Positions 27,934-37,329 of a DNA stretch of 64,000 bases are shown piece after piece. Each line of letters begins with the position of its first letter. The first letter of the stretch is position 1. The stretch is from Actinobacillus lignieresii (GTDB lineage: Bacteria > Pseudomonadota > Gammaproteobacteria > Enterobacterales > Pasteurellaceae): the NCBI RefSeq assembly GCF_900444945.1, contig NZ_UFRM01000001.1, forward strand, positions 382,501 to 446,500, written 5' to 3'. Made by a program: the position numbers and the translations under genes. The notes under the pieces are model-generated. The model had not been told where the DNA came from. It worked only from the letters and a program-made list of their open reading frames with translations, and did not search any database.

Positions 27934-28851
27934 TTATTCGACTTGGAATAAGAACGGATTTAGGCCGCTGCGCGCAAAGCCTTTCTGTTCCATTTCCGCA
28001 TCTAAGAATAGCGTGCCTAAATCGTCCGCAACCGGTTCCACGTGCGGATCTTTTTCTTGATAAAGCACTTTCAAATAACTTTCACAATCGCCGCAACTTT
28101 CGGCTTTTACTGGCGCATCTACACTATCAATACTCCAATAATCCAATTTTCCGCTTTGATCGCAAACGGAGCATTGCGAACGCACCATATTCCATTCGCT
28201 TTCGCATAGAGAACAGTGTAAATAGCGTAAGCCTTGCGTATCGCCAAAATGTACCACACTTACGATAGGCGCAGAGTCACAAACCGGACAAGTATGACGT
28301 TCGCCGACTTCCGTTTGCGTATTACGCGGTAGCTGTTGGGCTAATTGCGTCCAATAAAGCGATAACGCCGCCCATAAGAATACCGCTTTATCCGCACCGA
28401 CAGCTTCATAACGTTCATTAAGTAAATCGTCGGCTAACGCTTCCAGTTCGGAAGTGGATGATTTCTCTAATAACTCAATCGTTGCCAACATCGTGTCGTT
28501 AGCATAGGGTTTAAATTTCTCAGTTAATAACAAAAGCAATTCGCGCCATTCGCTTGAACGCTTAAAGGTTTTGGTATTCAGCGGTTTTTGTCCGTTTGAT
28601 TCTTCAATGCAAGCGGTTAATTTTTCCGTATAATTTGCAATGGGATGATTTTCCAATAAATCTAACTGTACTTCGGAAAGATTCGCCGCAAATTCCAAGT
28701 AATCGCCGAACGGATTATTTTCAGCCAATTGGCGTAATCGTTTGGCGCGACGAAAATATAGGTTCTTCGGATTAGCGAATAATAAAGGCGGATTTTGAAA
28801 CGAGCTTGCAGCTTGTTTAATTTCGTTTTCGGGTAAAATTCGGATACTCAT
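27934..28851 (-). CDS. fdhE: formate dehydrogenase accessory protein FdhE
   Basis: Cytoplasmic rubredoxin-like protein needed for maturation of membrane formate dehydrogenases. 305 residues with four CxxC motifs in the C-terminal half (CPVC, CSLC, CSVC, CGDC) that bind iron. It follows fdxGHI in the same direction, after a Hin-type hairpin, in the normal order for this locus. Confidence 0.95.
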   Translation of the reverse strand: MSIRILPENEIKQAASSFQNPPLLFANPKNLYFRRAKRLRQLAENNPFGDYLEFAANLSEVQLDLLENHPIANYTEKLTACIEESNGQKPLNTKTFKRSSEWRELLLLLTEKFKPYANDTMLATIELLEKSSTSELEALADDLLNERYEAVGADKAVFLWAALSLYWTQLAQQLPRNTQTEVGERHTCPVCDSAPIVSVVHFGDTQGLRYLHCSLCESEWNMVRSQCSVCDQSGKLDYWSIDSVDAPVKAESCGDCESYLKVLYQEKDPHVEPVADDLGTLFLDAEMEQKGFARSGLNPFLFQVE

Positions 28852-28920
28852 ATTATGTTCTCTCGTTAAATCTTGCTAAATTCCCTTAGTCAAAAGAAAT
28901 TTAGCAAGTATTTAAAAATA

Positions 28921-28944
28921 AAGTGCGGTAAGTTTACCGCACTT
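28921..28944 (-). terminator. Hin-type uptake-signal hairpin after fdxI
   Basis: AAGTGCGGTAA and TTACCGCACTT are separated by GT: a perfect dyad made of two Haemophilus-type (not Apl-type) uptake cores. It would act as terminator or attenuator between fdxI and fdhE. Confidence 0.8.
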
Positions 28945-28960
28945 GTATCTTTAAAAAGAA

Positions 28961-29632
28961 TTAGTTATTTCTGTTCGCTTGTTTTTCAAGCTCGGGTAAT
29001 ACTTCTTCTTTAAGCCATTTCGGATGGTGTTTTTTCGCCCAACGAACGGTTACCCAACCTTCAACCATACCGCGGATAGAACCTTTCACCCAGAATGCCA
29101 TATACATATGTACCAAAATACCGGTAAACAATGCGAAGGCACTAGCAGAGTGAAGCAAGATCGCAATACGTAAAGTTTGAATTGAGAAGTTATCGGAGAA
29201 ATATTTTCTCCACATGATAATGCCCGTAATTAAAAGGGTGAACATTGCCAAAATCAAGGTCCAGAACAACATTTTCTGACCGAGATTATATTTACCGTTA
29301 TAAGCAACGGCGTGTTCGTTACCTTTTAATACTTCAACAATCCCTTTTGCCCAGCGAATATCGTTTTTCTCCGGGATATTATGATGCCAGTAAATGATCG
29401 CCATAATAATAAAGGCGATAAACATCACAATACCGGTAAACGGATGGATCGCTCGTGCAAGTTGCGGCGTACCTAAGATCTCGGTTAGCCATGCGAAATC
29501 CGGGAAGAAAAACGCCACACCGGTAAACATGGTTAAGAAGAACGAGATAACCAAGAACCAGTGGCTGACACGGGCAAGCGGTTTATGACGAACGATTTTG
29601 GTATCATTCGTAATTTCAAATTTCTTACTCAT
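28961..29632 (-). CDS. fdxI: formate dehydrogenase cytochrome b556 (gamma) subunit
   Basis: Membrane-anchor dihaem cytochrome b that passes electrons from formate to quinone. 223 residues with four membrane segments; haem-ligand His candidates are in [23 protein letters not shown] and [21 protein letters not shown]. The ATG at 29632 follows AGGAAGGAG and overlaps the end of fdxH by 8 bases; a longer frame to 29686 would run further into fdxH. The equivalent E. coli genes are fdnI/fdoI. Confidence 0.95.
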   Translation of the reverse strand: MSKKFEITNDTKIVRHKPLARVSHWFLVISFFLTMFTGVAFFFPDFAWLTEILGTPQLARAIHPFTGIVMFIAFIIMAIIYWHHNIPEKNDIRWAKGIVEVLKGNEHAVAYNGKYNLGQKMLFWTLILAMFTLLITGIIMWRKYFSDNFSIQTLRIAILLHSASAFALFTGILVHMYMAFWVKGSIRGMVEGWVTVRWAKKHHPKWLKEEVLPELEKQANRNN

Positions 29633-30524
29633 GTTTTTCTCCTTCCTCATGGTGATCTTCAACATCTTCTTCAATGTTCGGACCAACAGTTACATAGTGT
29701 GCAACTTCAGCAAGTGCCAAGCCGCCCATTGCGATAGCCGCAACCGGTTTCAAGACGTCTTTCCAAAGTGTAACTGTCGGGTCGATACCCGGATCTTTCG
29801 GTAAACCGGAATATAATTCAGGTTTATCCGCATGGTGCAATACATACATTACGTGCGTACCGCCCACACCTTCCGGGTTATAAATACCGGCATTTTCGTA
29901 GCCGCGACTTTTCAGATCCGCAACACGTTGTTCACCGTAGTGAAGCATTTCTTCTTTAGAACCGAAACGAATCGCACCTGTCGGACAGGTTTTCACACAT
30001 GCCGGTTCTTGACCTACGTTCACACGATCCACGCAAAGGGTACATTTGTACACACGGTTATCGTTGTCATTCATACGAGGAATGTTGAACGGACAACCCG
30101 CAATACAGTAACCGCAACCGATACATTTATCGGATTGGAAGTCCACGATACCGTTAGCATATTGAATGATTGCACCCGGTGCCGGACATGCTTTTAAGCA
30201 GCCCGGTTCCGCACAGTGCATACAACCGTCTTTGCGAATTAACCATTCCAAGCGGTCGTTTTCTTCCACTTCGTTGAACTTCATCACCGTCCATTGTTCG
30301 GCATTTAAATCACGAGGGTTATCGTAAACCCCTACGCATTCTTCTTGCGGCGCACGGAGATCATTCCATTCCGAACAAGCCACTTGACAGGCTTTACAAC
30401 CGATACAAGTCGAAACATCGATAAGTTTTGCAACTTCAATCACATTATCACGCGCCTGTGGCGGTGGCGTGACGAAGGAAGTTGCTGAGATTTTAATAAT
30501 GTTTTGGTCTTGAACTGCTGACAT
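29625..30524 (-). CDS. fdxH: formate dehydrogenase iron-sulfur (beta) subunit
   Basis: Electron-transfer subunit of the periplasm-facing formate dehydrogenase, 299 residues. Four [4Fe-4S] cluster motifs are visible: [44 protein letters not shown] and [22 protein letters not shown] single C-terminal membrane helix (about residues 255-275) anchors it. The start overlaps the fdxG stop (TAATG). Confidence 0.97.
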   Translation of the reverse strand: MSAVQDQNIIKISATSFVTPPPQARDNVIEVAKLIDVSTCIGCKACQVACSEWNDLRAPQEECVGVYDNPRDLNAEQWTVMKFNEVEENDRLEWLIRKDGCMHCAEPGCLKACPAPGAIIQYANGIVDFQSDKCIGCGYCIAGCPFNIPRMNDNDNRVYKCTLCVDRVNVGQEPACVKTCPTGAIRFGSKEEMLHYGEQRVADLKSRGYENAGIYNPEGVGGTHVMYVLHHADKPELYSGLPKDPGIDPTVTLWKDVLKPVAAIAMGGLALAEVAHYVTVGPNIEEDVEDHHEEGEKHE

Positions 30525-33500
30525 TATGCCACCTCCGAAACTTTCTCAATGTTCACAAGGAATGTTTTATATTCAGGCGTTAAAGTATTACCGTCACCTA
30601 CACGACCTGTAAGTTTATTAGCAAGATGACCTTTATTACCTACCGATTTAAATCCGCCGTGAATCGGAATACCGACCGTATGGATTTCTTTACCGTCCGC
30701 CATAAGCGGTTTAATACGTTTTGTTACTACCGCTTTGGTTTTAATATAACCGCGTTTTGAAGTAATTTTTACCGTATCGCCATGGCTGATACCTTTCAGT
30801 GCGGCAAGTTGTTCGCTGATTTCCACAAACGGCTCAGGCTGCGCAATCATATTTAGTTGCGAATGCTTAGTCCACCAGTGGAAATGCTCGGTTAAACGAT
30901 ATGTCGTTCCTACGAATGGGAACTCGTCCGCCGTACCGAAGCGATCTTTATCTCTCGGTAAAATACGCGCAACCGGGTTTGAAACCACGTTCGGATGTAA
31001 CGGGTTCGTGCCAATCGGCGTTTCAATCGGTTCATAGTGTTCCGGGAACGGTCCTTCAGCCAATTGCGGTGCAAATAAATGCGATACACCGTCGTTTGTC
31101 ATGATAAACGGCATTACAGGGCTATTTGGTGCCGCAGTACCGAAGTCCGCTACATCAATATAGTTCCAGTTCTTACCATTCCATTTTAGTAACTGACGTT
31201 TAGGGTTCCACGGTTTACCCGTTAAGTCCGCCGAAGCTCGGTTATATACGATACGACGGTTGAGCGGCCATGCAAACGACCAACCTAACGTATTACCTAA
31301 ACCTGAAGGGTCGGAATTATCACGGTTTGCCATTTGGTTACCTTTTGGCGTCCACTGACCGGTATAGATCCAGCAAACGGAAGAGGTTGAACCGTCAGCA
31401 CGAAGTAATGCGAAACTTGAAAGTAAATCACCTTTTTTCGCTACTAAGTTACCGTTGGTATCGTACAGATCTTCTAATGCGTAACCGTTATTTTCTTTCG
31501 CAATTTCATCCGCTTTCGGCTCGAGCGGATTTGCATAATCCCAGCTCATCGCTTCAAAGCTTTCTAAGCCTTTACCGCCTTCTTTGTGATACATTTCCAT
31601 CATCACTTCACGGATTTCTGCAAGAATGTCTACGTCCGGTTTTGCTTCTTTCGGTGGTTCCGATGCTTTCCAGTGCCATTGTAACCAACGACCTGAGTTT
31701 GCAATCGAACCGTCTTCTTCCGCAAAACAAATACTCGGCAAACGGAATACTTCGGTTTGAATTTCCGCCGGATTCACATCATTCAATTCACCATGGTTTT
31801 TCCAGAATTCCGACGTATCGGTCGCTAACGGATCCATAATGACTAAGAATTTTAATTTACGTAACGCACTTGAAATTTTGTTCGAGTCAGGGTAAGACGC
31901 TAACGGGTTATAACCTTGGCAGAGATAACCTGTGACTTTACCTTGATCCATCAAGTCAATAAAACGGAAATGATCTAAACGGTATTTCAACTGTTTCGGT
32001 AAATAGTGATAACCGAATTCATTGTCTTTAGTCGCTTTATCGCCATAGAACGATTTCAACATACTCACCATAAATTTCGGTGTGTTTTGCCAGTAGTTTA
32101 CCTGACCTTCCACCGCTGTTTTCGGTGTAATACGGTTTAAGAACGATTCAAGCGTCGTATCCGATTCCGTCGGTAATGGAATATAACCCGGTAACATATG
32201 AGGGAATAAGCCCATATCTGTCGTACCTTGTACGTTCGAGTGACCGCGTAATGCGTTTACGCCGCCGCCTGCCATACCGATATTACCTAATAGCAATTGG
32301 ATAATTGCCATCGTACGAATATTCTGTGAACCGACAGTATGTTGTGTCCAACCTAACGCATATAAGAATGTTGTCGTTCTTTCCGGCGTAGCCGTTGATG
32401 CGATAGTTTGCGCAAATTCTAAGAATTTGTCTTGTTTAGTACCACAAATACGCTCCACCATTTCCGGTGTATAACGTTCAACGTGTTTTTTCAATAAATT
32501 GATAACGCAACGCGGATCTTGTAACGTCATATCACGTTTCGGCTGACCGTTTTCATCAAGCTGATAAGTCCAAGTCGATTTATCGTAGCTACGTTTTACT
32601 TCGTCGTAACCGGTAAATAAACCGTCTTCAAAACCAAAACCTTCGTTGATTAAGAAACTTGCGTTAGTGTAATGTTTAACGTATTCGTGTTGAATTTTAT
32701 CGTTATCGAGTAGGTATTTAATTACGCCTGATAAGAACGTAATATCCGTACCGGAACGAATCGGAGAATAGAAATCCGCAACGGATGCCGTACGGTTAAA
32801 ACGTGGATCAACCACCATTAACTTCGCACCGTTTTGTTTTTTCGCTTCGATTGCCCAGCGGAAACCGACAGGGTGAGCTTCAGCGGCATTACCGCCCATT
32901 ACTACCACTACGTCCGCATTTTTGATATCCACCCAGTGGTTTGTCATGGCACCGCGACCAAATGTTGGAGCAAGACTTGCTACCGTTGGTCCGTGTCAGG
33001 TACTCGCTACTTGGTCAATAACAACTAAACCGAGTGCTCGCGCCCATTTCTGAGAGATAAGAGAGGTTTCGTTACTTGTTGCAGAACCGCAAAGTAAACC
33101 GGTAGTAGTCCAACGATTGACGACTGTACCTTCTTCATTGACATCTTGCCAGTTCGCATCACGGTCTTCTTTCATTAATTTTGCAATACGATGAATCGCG
33201 TCGTGCCAAGAAATTCGTTCCCATTTATCCGAACCCGGCGCGCGGTATTCAGGATATTGTAAACGATTCGGACTGTTTACATAGTCTAATACGCCTGCGC
33301 CTTTAGGACAAAGTGCGCCGCGACTTACCGGATGGTCAGGATCGCCTTCCACATGGAAAAGTTTTCCTCTTGAATTCATTGAACCGTCGCCGAGGCTATA
33401 CATCAACATACCACAGCCGACAGAACAGTATGTACAGGTTTGGCGAGTTTCTTTTGCACGCAAAAGTTTATATTCGCGCGGGGCTGCCAATGCGGTTGCC

Positions 33501-33583
33501 GGGGCAAAGCCCAACATCGCCGCAGAAGTACCCGCCATACCACCTGCACAGACCTTAAAGAACTTACGTCTTGAGATCTGCAT
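30524..33583 (-). CDS. fdxG: formate dehydrogenase catalytic (alpha) subunit, selenoprotein
   Basis: Molybdopterin enzyme oxidising formate to CO2 in the periplasm (fdnG/fdoG type). 1019 residues when the in-frame TGA at 32996-32998 is read as selenocysteine, residue 196, the same position as in E. coli FdnG. The flanking sequence [22 protein letters not shown] is the conserved active site. The N-terminus from the ATG at 33583 (AGGAG upstream) has a twin-arginine signal, SRRKFFK, followed by a hydrophobic stretch. A [4Fe-4S] site is at [10 protein letters not shown] and CPKG. Read without Sec decoding it would look like two separate genes. It heads the fdxGHI operon. Confidence 0.96.
32955..32998 (-). 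promoter_or_regulatory. bacterial SECIS element
   Basis: The sequence directly after the TGA starts CACGGACCAACGGT, as in E. coli formate dehydrogenase genes. It contains an apical stem AGCA/TGCT around AGTCT, the region bound by SelB. The structure was judged by eye only. Confidence 0.75.
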
Positions 33584-34000
33584 AATCACTCCTAAAAATA
33601 GAACATTAACCACAAATTAATGTAAATAACCAACACTTTAACTGCATCGCAATACATTTAAAGTAAAGGCTATTATTTACCTTTAAAGATAATAAGCCAT
33701 ACCTCATCGTAAGTAAAAACAGCATTATTTACACTGGATTTGATATAACTTAAATATTCGGTGTAATAGTATCAGAATCAGAAAATTTTATAAGGCTTTT
33801 TTCAATTTTTTAACAATTTTTCCCTAGTAAATACAAGAAAAAATCGCAAAAATGTTAAAAAAATGTTAATTAATGAGAATGATTTTTATTGTGCGAAAAA
33901 TAAAGTGAGTATAGACTGTAATAAAACCTATATATTTCTATTCATAAAAAAATTGTAAAATAAATAATATGGTATTAGCGTATTAAAGATAGGATAAGTG
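33584..34000. promoter_or_regulatory. divergent fdxG/fdhD control region
   Basis: 417 bases without a gene, very AT-rich. A Fur-box-like stretch AATGAGAATGATTTTTATT is at 33872-33890, on the fdhD side. A short dyad TACCTTTAAAGATA is near 33680 on the fdxG side and could be a NarP-type site, but this is weak. No convincing FNR site was recognised. Confidence 0.4.
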
Positions 34001-34807
34001 ATGAATATAATCACACAAACACAAGCGGTTAAATTACAGCAATTTGTTACGACCGAATTTCAAGAAAACCTTATTTGTGAAGTACCGGTGGCATTAGTAT
34101 ATAACGGGATTTCTCATGCGGTAATGATGACGACTCCACAAGATTTGGAAGATTTTGCATTAGGTTTTTCATTGGCGGAAGGTATTTTAACCGATAAACA
34201 AGAGCTATACGGCTTGGATGTGATTGAGCAATGCAACGGCATTGAAGTACAAATGGAGATCGCTACTCGCCAATTTGTGGCATTGAAAGAAAAGCGCCGT
34301 TCGATGACCGGCAGAACTGGCTGTGGAATTTGCGGGGTAGAGCAGTTGGAACAAGTCAGTCAAAGTTGCAAATTTTTGCAAAAAAACGACCGCTTGCAAG
34401 CGGTAAATCCGCAAATATTCGATGCTTGTTTACAGCAACTCGAGCAAGCGCAATGGTTGGCTCAACAAACCGGTGCAAGCCATGCGGCGGCATTTTTTTC
34501 TCCGCAGGGGGCATTGCTTGCAATTCGAGAAGACGTCGGCAGACACGTAGCGTTGGATAAATTGATCGGTTGGTATGCGAAAGCGGGTAAACCGCTCGGT
34601 TTTGTGTTTGTGACCAGCCGCGCCAGTTTTGAGATGGTGCAAAAATGTTTGGCGGTCGGAATTGAAATGTTATGTGCAATTTCCGCAACAACCGCACTAG
34701 CGGTAGAAATTGCACAGGCGCATGATTTTACCTTGAGCGCTTTTACTCGCAAAGGAAAAGCGACTGTGTATTCCGGAGAGAAACGTTTATTCTTGGAGAA
34801 TGCATAA
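34001..34807 (+). CDS. fdhD: formate dehydrogenase sulfurtransferase FdhD
   Basis: Carries sulfur from IscS to the molybdenum cofactor of formate dehydrogenase. 268 residues from the ATG at 34001, with AGGA 6 bases upstream. The essential Cys pair is in GRTGCGICG. Further family motifs are GREDVGRHVALDKLIG (here IREDVGRHVALDKL) and VTSRASFEMV. A head-to-head pair of uptake-signal cores (34388-34403, a perfect 16-base palindrome) lies in the coding region. Divergent from the enzyme operon it serves. Confidence 0.96.
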   Translation: MNIITQTQAVKLQQFVTTEFQENLICEVPVALVYNGISHAVMMTTPQDLEDFALGFSLAEGILTDKQELYGLDVIEQCNGIEVQMEIATRQFVALKEKRRSMTGRTGCGICGVEQLEQVSQSCKFLQKNDRLQAVNPQIFDACLQQLEQAQWLAQQTGASHAAAFFSPQGALLAIREDVGRHVALDKLIGWYAKAGKPLGFVFVTSRASFEMVQKCLAVGIEMLCAISATTALAVEIAQAHDFTLSAFTRKGKATVYSGEKRLFLENA

Positions 34808-34808
34808 T

Positions 34809-35741
34809 ATGGAAATCGCTTTCTTATTAGCAGAGAAAATCGCTCAATTAACCATCATTGTGTTGCTTGGTTATTTGTTGGTGAAGCTGAAATTGCTGAC
34901 TTCGGAACAAAGCTATCCGATTTCGGTTATCGGGCTGTATATTATTAGCCCATCTATGTTGATTACTGCTTTTCAAATCGAATATTCGGAAGCCATTCTA
35001 CACGGTTTATATCTGTCTTTCGGTATGGCGATTCTGTTAAGCGGTTTGCTGATTTTAATCGGCAAAATATTAAAACCGATTTTCAAATTAAGTAATTTGG
35101 AACACGCCACCGCTATTTATTCCAATTCTGGAAATTTGATTATTCCTCTGGTCGCTTCGCTATTTGGCAATGAATGGGTGATTTATGCCACCGGTTTTAT
35201 GGTGGTACAGAATTTCTTGTTTTGGTCGCATTTACGGATGTTATTGTGCGGTAAGGGCGAAGTGTCGTTTAAGAAGATCGTTACCAATATCAATATTCTT
35301 GCGATTGTGATCGGTATGTTGTTGTTCCTGTTACAAATAAAATTGCCGAATGTGATTGGCGGTACTTTGGCTTGGCTCGGCGATATGATCGGACCGATGG
35401 CGATGTTAGTGGCGGGAATGTTGATTGCATCGATTCCGGTTAAAGAGATTATGGCGGATAAGCGTATTTATCTGGTTTCGTTTCTTCGTTTGATTTTTAT
35501 CCCGCTGATTTTATTAGTGATTGTGAAAACGTTCGACTTTGGCAGTTGGGTGGCGGAAAACGGCGCGACTATTGCGATGATTAGCTTTTTAGCAACTACC
35601 AGTCCTTCGGCGGCAACCGTTACCCAAATGGCGGTGGTGTATAAGCAAGATGCAAGAAAAGCCAGTGCGATTTACGGCGTAACCACCTTGCTTTGTGTAT
35701 TCACGATGCCGTTGATTATTGCCTTATATCAGTGGCTTTAA
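34809..35741 (+). CDS. AEC-family (auxin efflux carrier type) transporter
   Basis: Inner-membrane carrier with about 10 membrane segments, 310 residues. The ATG at 34809 is taken because GGAG ends 10 bases upstream; an in-frame ATG at 34800 touches that site. Family features include SNSGNLIIPLVASLFGNEW and the C-terminal ATTSPSAATVTQMA. AEC proteins move malate, malonate or other carboxylates in bacteria. It starts 1 base after fdhD and so may be co-transcribed with it. Substrate unknown. Confidence 0.87.
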   Translation: MEIAFLLAEKIAQLTIIVLLGYLLVKLKLLTSEQSYPISVIGLYIISPSMLITAFQIEYSEAILHGLYLSFGMAILLSGLLILIGKILKPIFKLSNLEHATAIYSNSGNLIIPLVASLFGNEWVIYATGFMVVQNFLFWSHLRMLLCGKGEVSFKKIVTNINILAIVIGMLLFLLQIKLPNVIGGTLAWLGDMIGPMAMLVAGMLIASIPVKEIMADKRIYLVSFLRLIFIPLILLVIVKTFDFGSWVAENGATIAMISFLATTSPSAATVTQMAVVYKQDARKASAIYGVTTLLCVFTMPLIIALYQWL

Positions 35742-35748
35742 GGCAAAA

Positions 35749-35810
35749 GCAAGCGGTTTGTTTTGTGAAATATTTTGCAAATACTTTTCTAAAACAGACC
35801 GCTTGTTTAC
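35749..35810. terminator. bidirectional uptake-signal dyad terminator
   Basis: GCAAGCGGTTTGTTTT and AAAACAGACCGCTTGT pair with one wobble around ATATTTTGCAAAT, between convergent genes. Confidence 0.82.
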
Positions 35811-35823
35811 GGCTTTTCAGTTG

Positions 35824-37239
35824 TTACTGACCTAAGCTGCCGGCGCCGAACATAATGGCGAATAGTGCCATTTGCAATTCCGATTCCGAAACCTCTCTGC
35901 CGTTTAAAATCACTTTGCCGTTTTCAATGCTCAGTGCGGTTTTAATATTCTCGGCATCAACGGTTGCCAAAGCTGATTGTTGTGCGGAGTTCGTCAATTC
36001 TTGTACCAGCAGTTTTGCATTCTCTTCCGGCGTGCCGACGTAATCTTCCGCTGAAACGGATAGCCATTGGGTTGCAAATTCTTCACTTGCCGCAAGATTT
36101 AAATTGAGGTTTAAATGGGACGGCTTAAAGATTTTCAACATCTCTTGAATAGAACCCGCTTGTGACATTTGGGCGATATCAAATTTATCCAAATCCAAGT
36201 TAAGGTTGAAGGTGTTTTTACCTTTAGCGTTTTCAAGCGAAAGCTCACTGATTTTTAATTTCGGTGCTTGGCTTACCAATGCCATTACGACCGATTGAAT
36301 CTGTTGTTCTACTTCCGGCGATTCATTCTCCAATTTATCCGACAGTAACATTAATTCATTAAACGATTTGGCATCAATATCCATTGCGATATCCGCTTGG
36401 AATTTACCTAAATCCGCAGTTTTGTTACTTTCGGTCCAATCCGTTTTAATCGAAAAATTACCGCTGCTTAGCATACGATCGTCGGCTATTTTACTGGTAC
36501 CTTTAGAGGTAAACTCATTGAGGTTTACAATCCGATTTTTATCGTTAGCAAAGGCAAGTTTTTTAAATGAAATTTGGTAATCGCCGATGCCTTTTAATTC
36601 GGGATATTTCGTATCTTTAATATAGTCGGCATCATAATTTAAATCGGTAATTTCAATTTTCTCGTCATTTTCCTGACTTTTGATTTTAATAAAATCCGCA
36701 TTGAGTTTCTGTTTACCGAAACCGGTATAGTCGCCTTCAAAATGAATTTTTGAGGTTTCGACGGTTTCGGATTTGACCGGATTCAACGTCGCGTTACCGG
36801 CGACTTCGCCGGCGTAATTTACATTCGTGGTCGCAACCAAAATTTCATGATTGGCAAAATAGGTTTTGATATGCTCATCAACGGCGGAAAGACGAGATTC
36901 GCCGCTTAATAACATTGGCATTAGATTACCTTTTAATAAGCGGTTTAGCGGGATAGGACCGTGATAAACTTTATCGTTGCCTTTAAACGTAAAGGTTTTT
37001 TCTCCGTCTTTAATATTCACGTTATATTGAACGTCGGAACTAAAAACGCCTTTAGCGAGTTTCACCTCACTAATCTCGGCGTTTACGCCGTAAAGATTTA
37101 AACCTTTTAAGCTGTCGTTAAGTTGCTCAAGTAAGGCAGGATAACGTTGTTCGATTTGATTACCGGTGTACCATGCACCGCCGGTCGTCACAGCGGCTAA
37201 TACCGCAATCGCGGACAATGCCATTGTTGATTTTTTCAT
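35824..37239 (-). CDS. YdgA-like DUF945 protein
   Basis: 471 residues with an N-terminal membrane anchor or signal segment (MALSAIAVLAAVTTGGAWYTG) and a long beta-rich body with repeated LNLNLDLDKF-like strands, typical of the DUF945/YdgA family of exported or inner-membrane-anchored proteins. The function of the family is not established. It forms a single-gene unit between two hairpins. Confidence 0.85.
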   Translation of the reverse strand: MKKSTMALSAIAVLAAVTTGGAWYTGNQIEQRYPALLEQLNDSLKGLNLYGVNAEISEVKLAKGVFSSDVQYNVNIKDGEKTFTFKGNDKVYHGPIPLNRLLKGNLMPMLLSGESRLSAVDEHIKTYFANHEILVATTNVNYAGEVAGNATLNPVKSETVETSKIHFEGDYTGFGKQKLNADFIKIKSQENDEKIEITDLNYDADYIKDTKYPELKGIGDYQISFKKLAFANDKNRIVNLNEFTSKGTSKIADDRMLSSGNFSIKTDWTESNKTADLGKFQADIAMDIDAKSFNELMLLSDKLENESPEVEQQIQSVVMALVSQAPKLKISELSLENAKGKNTFNLNLDLDKFDIAQMSQAGSIQEMLKIFKPSHLNLNLNLAASEEFATQWLSVSAEDYVGTPEENAKLLVQELTNSAQQSALATVDAENIKTALSIENGKVILNGREVSESELQMALFAIMFGAGSLGQ

Positions 37240-37284
37240 TATAGAATCCTTAAAGAAAGCGCGGAACGATAGCTAGATTCTAAT

Positions 37285-37318
37285 AAAAAACCGGACGATT
37301 GTAAAAGTCCGGTTTTTT
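37285..37318. terminator. strong terminator between fadJ and the DUF945 gene
   Basis: AAAAAACCGGAC pairs perfectly with GTCCGGTTTTTT across a 10-base loop. On the plus strand it follows no gene; on the minus strand it lies upstream of fadJ's stop-side neighbour, where it may also limit readthrough after fadJ. Confidence 0.85.
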
Positions 37319-37329
37319 AGTCAAGTATC

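Noticed and set aside
31270..31839. Long plus-strand frame (189 codons) within fdxG
   Set aside because: Antisense to a highly conserved enzyme gene and without a ribosome site.
30524..33583. Formate dehydrogenase alpha appearing as two genes separated by a stop
   Set aside because: The stop is a TGA at the conserved selenocysteine position with a SECIS-like hairpin, so it is one selenoprotein gene rather than a pseudogene.
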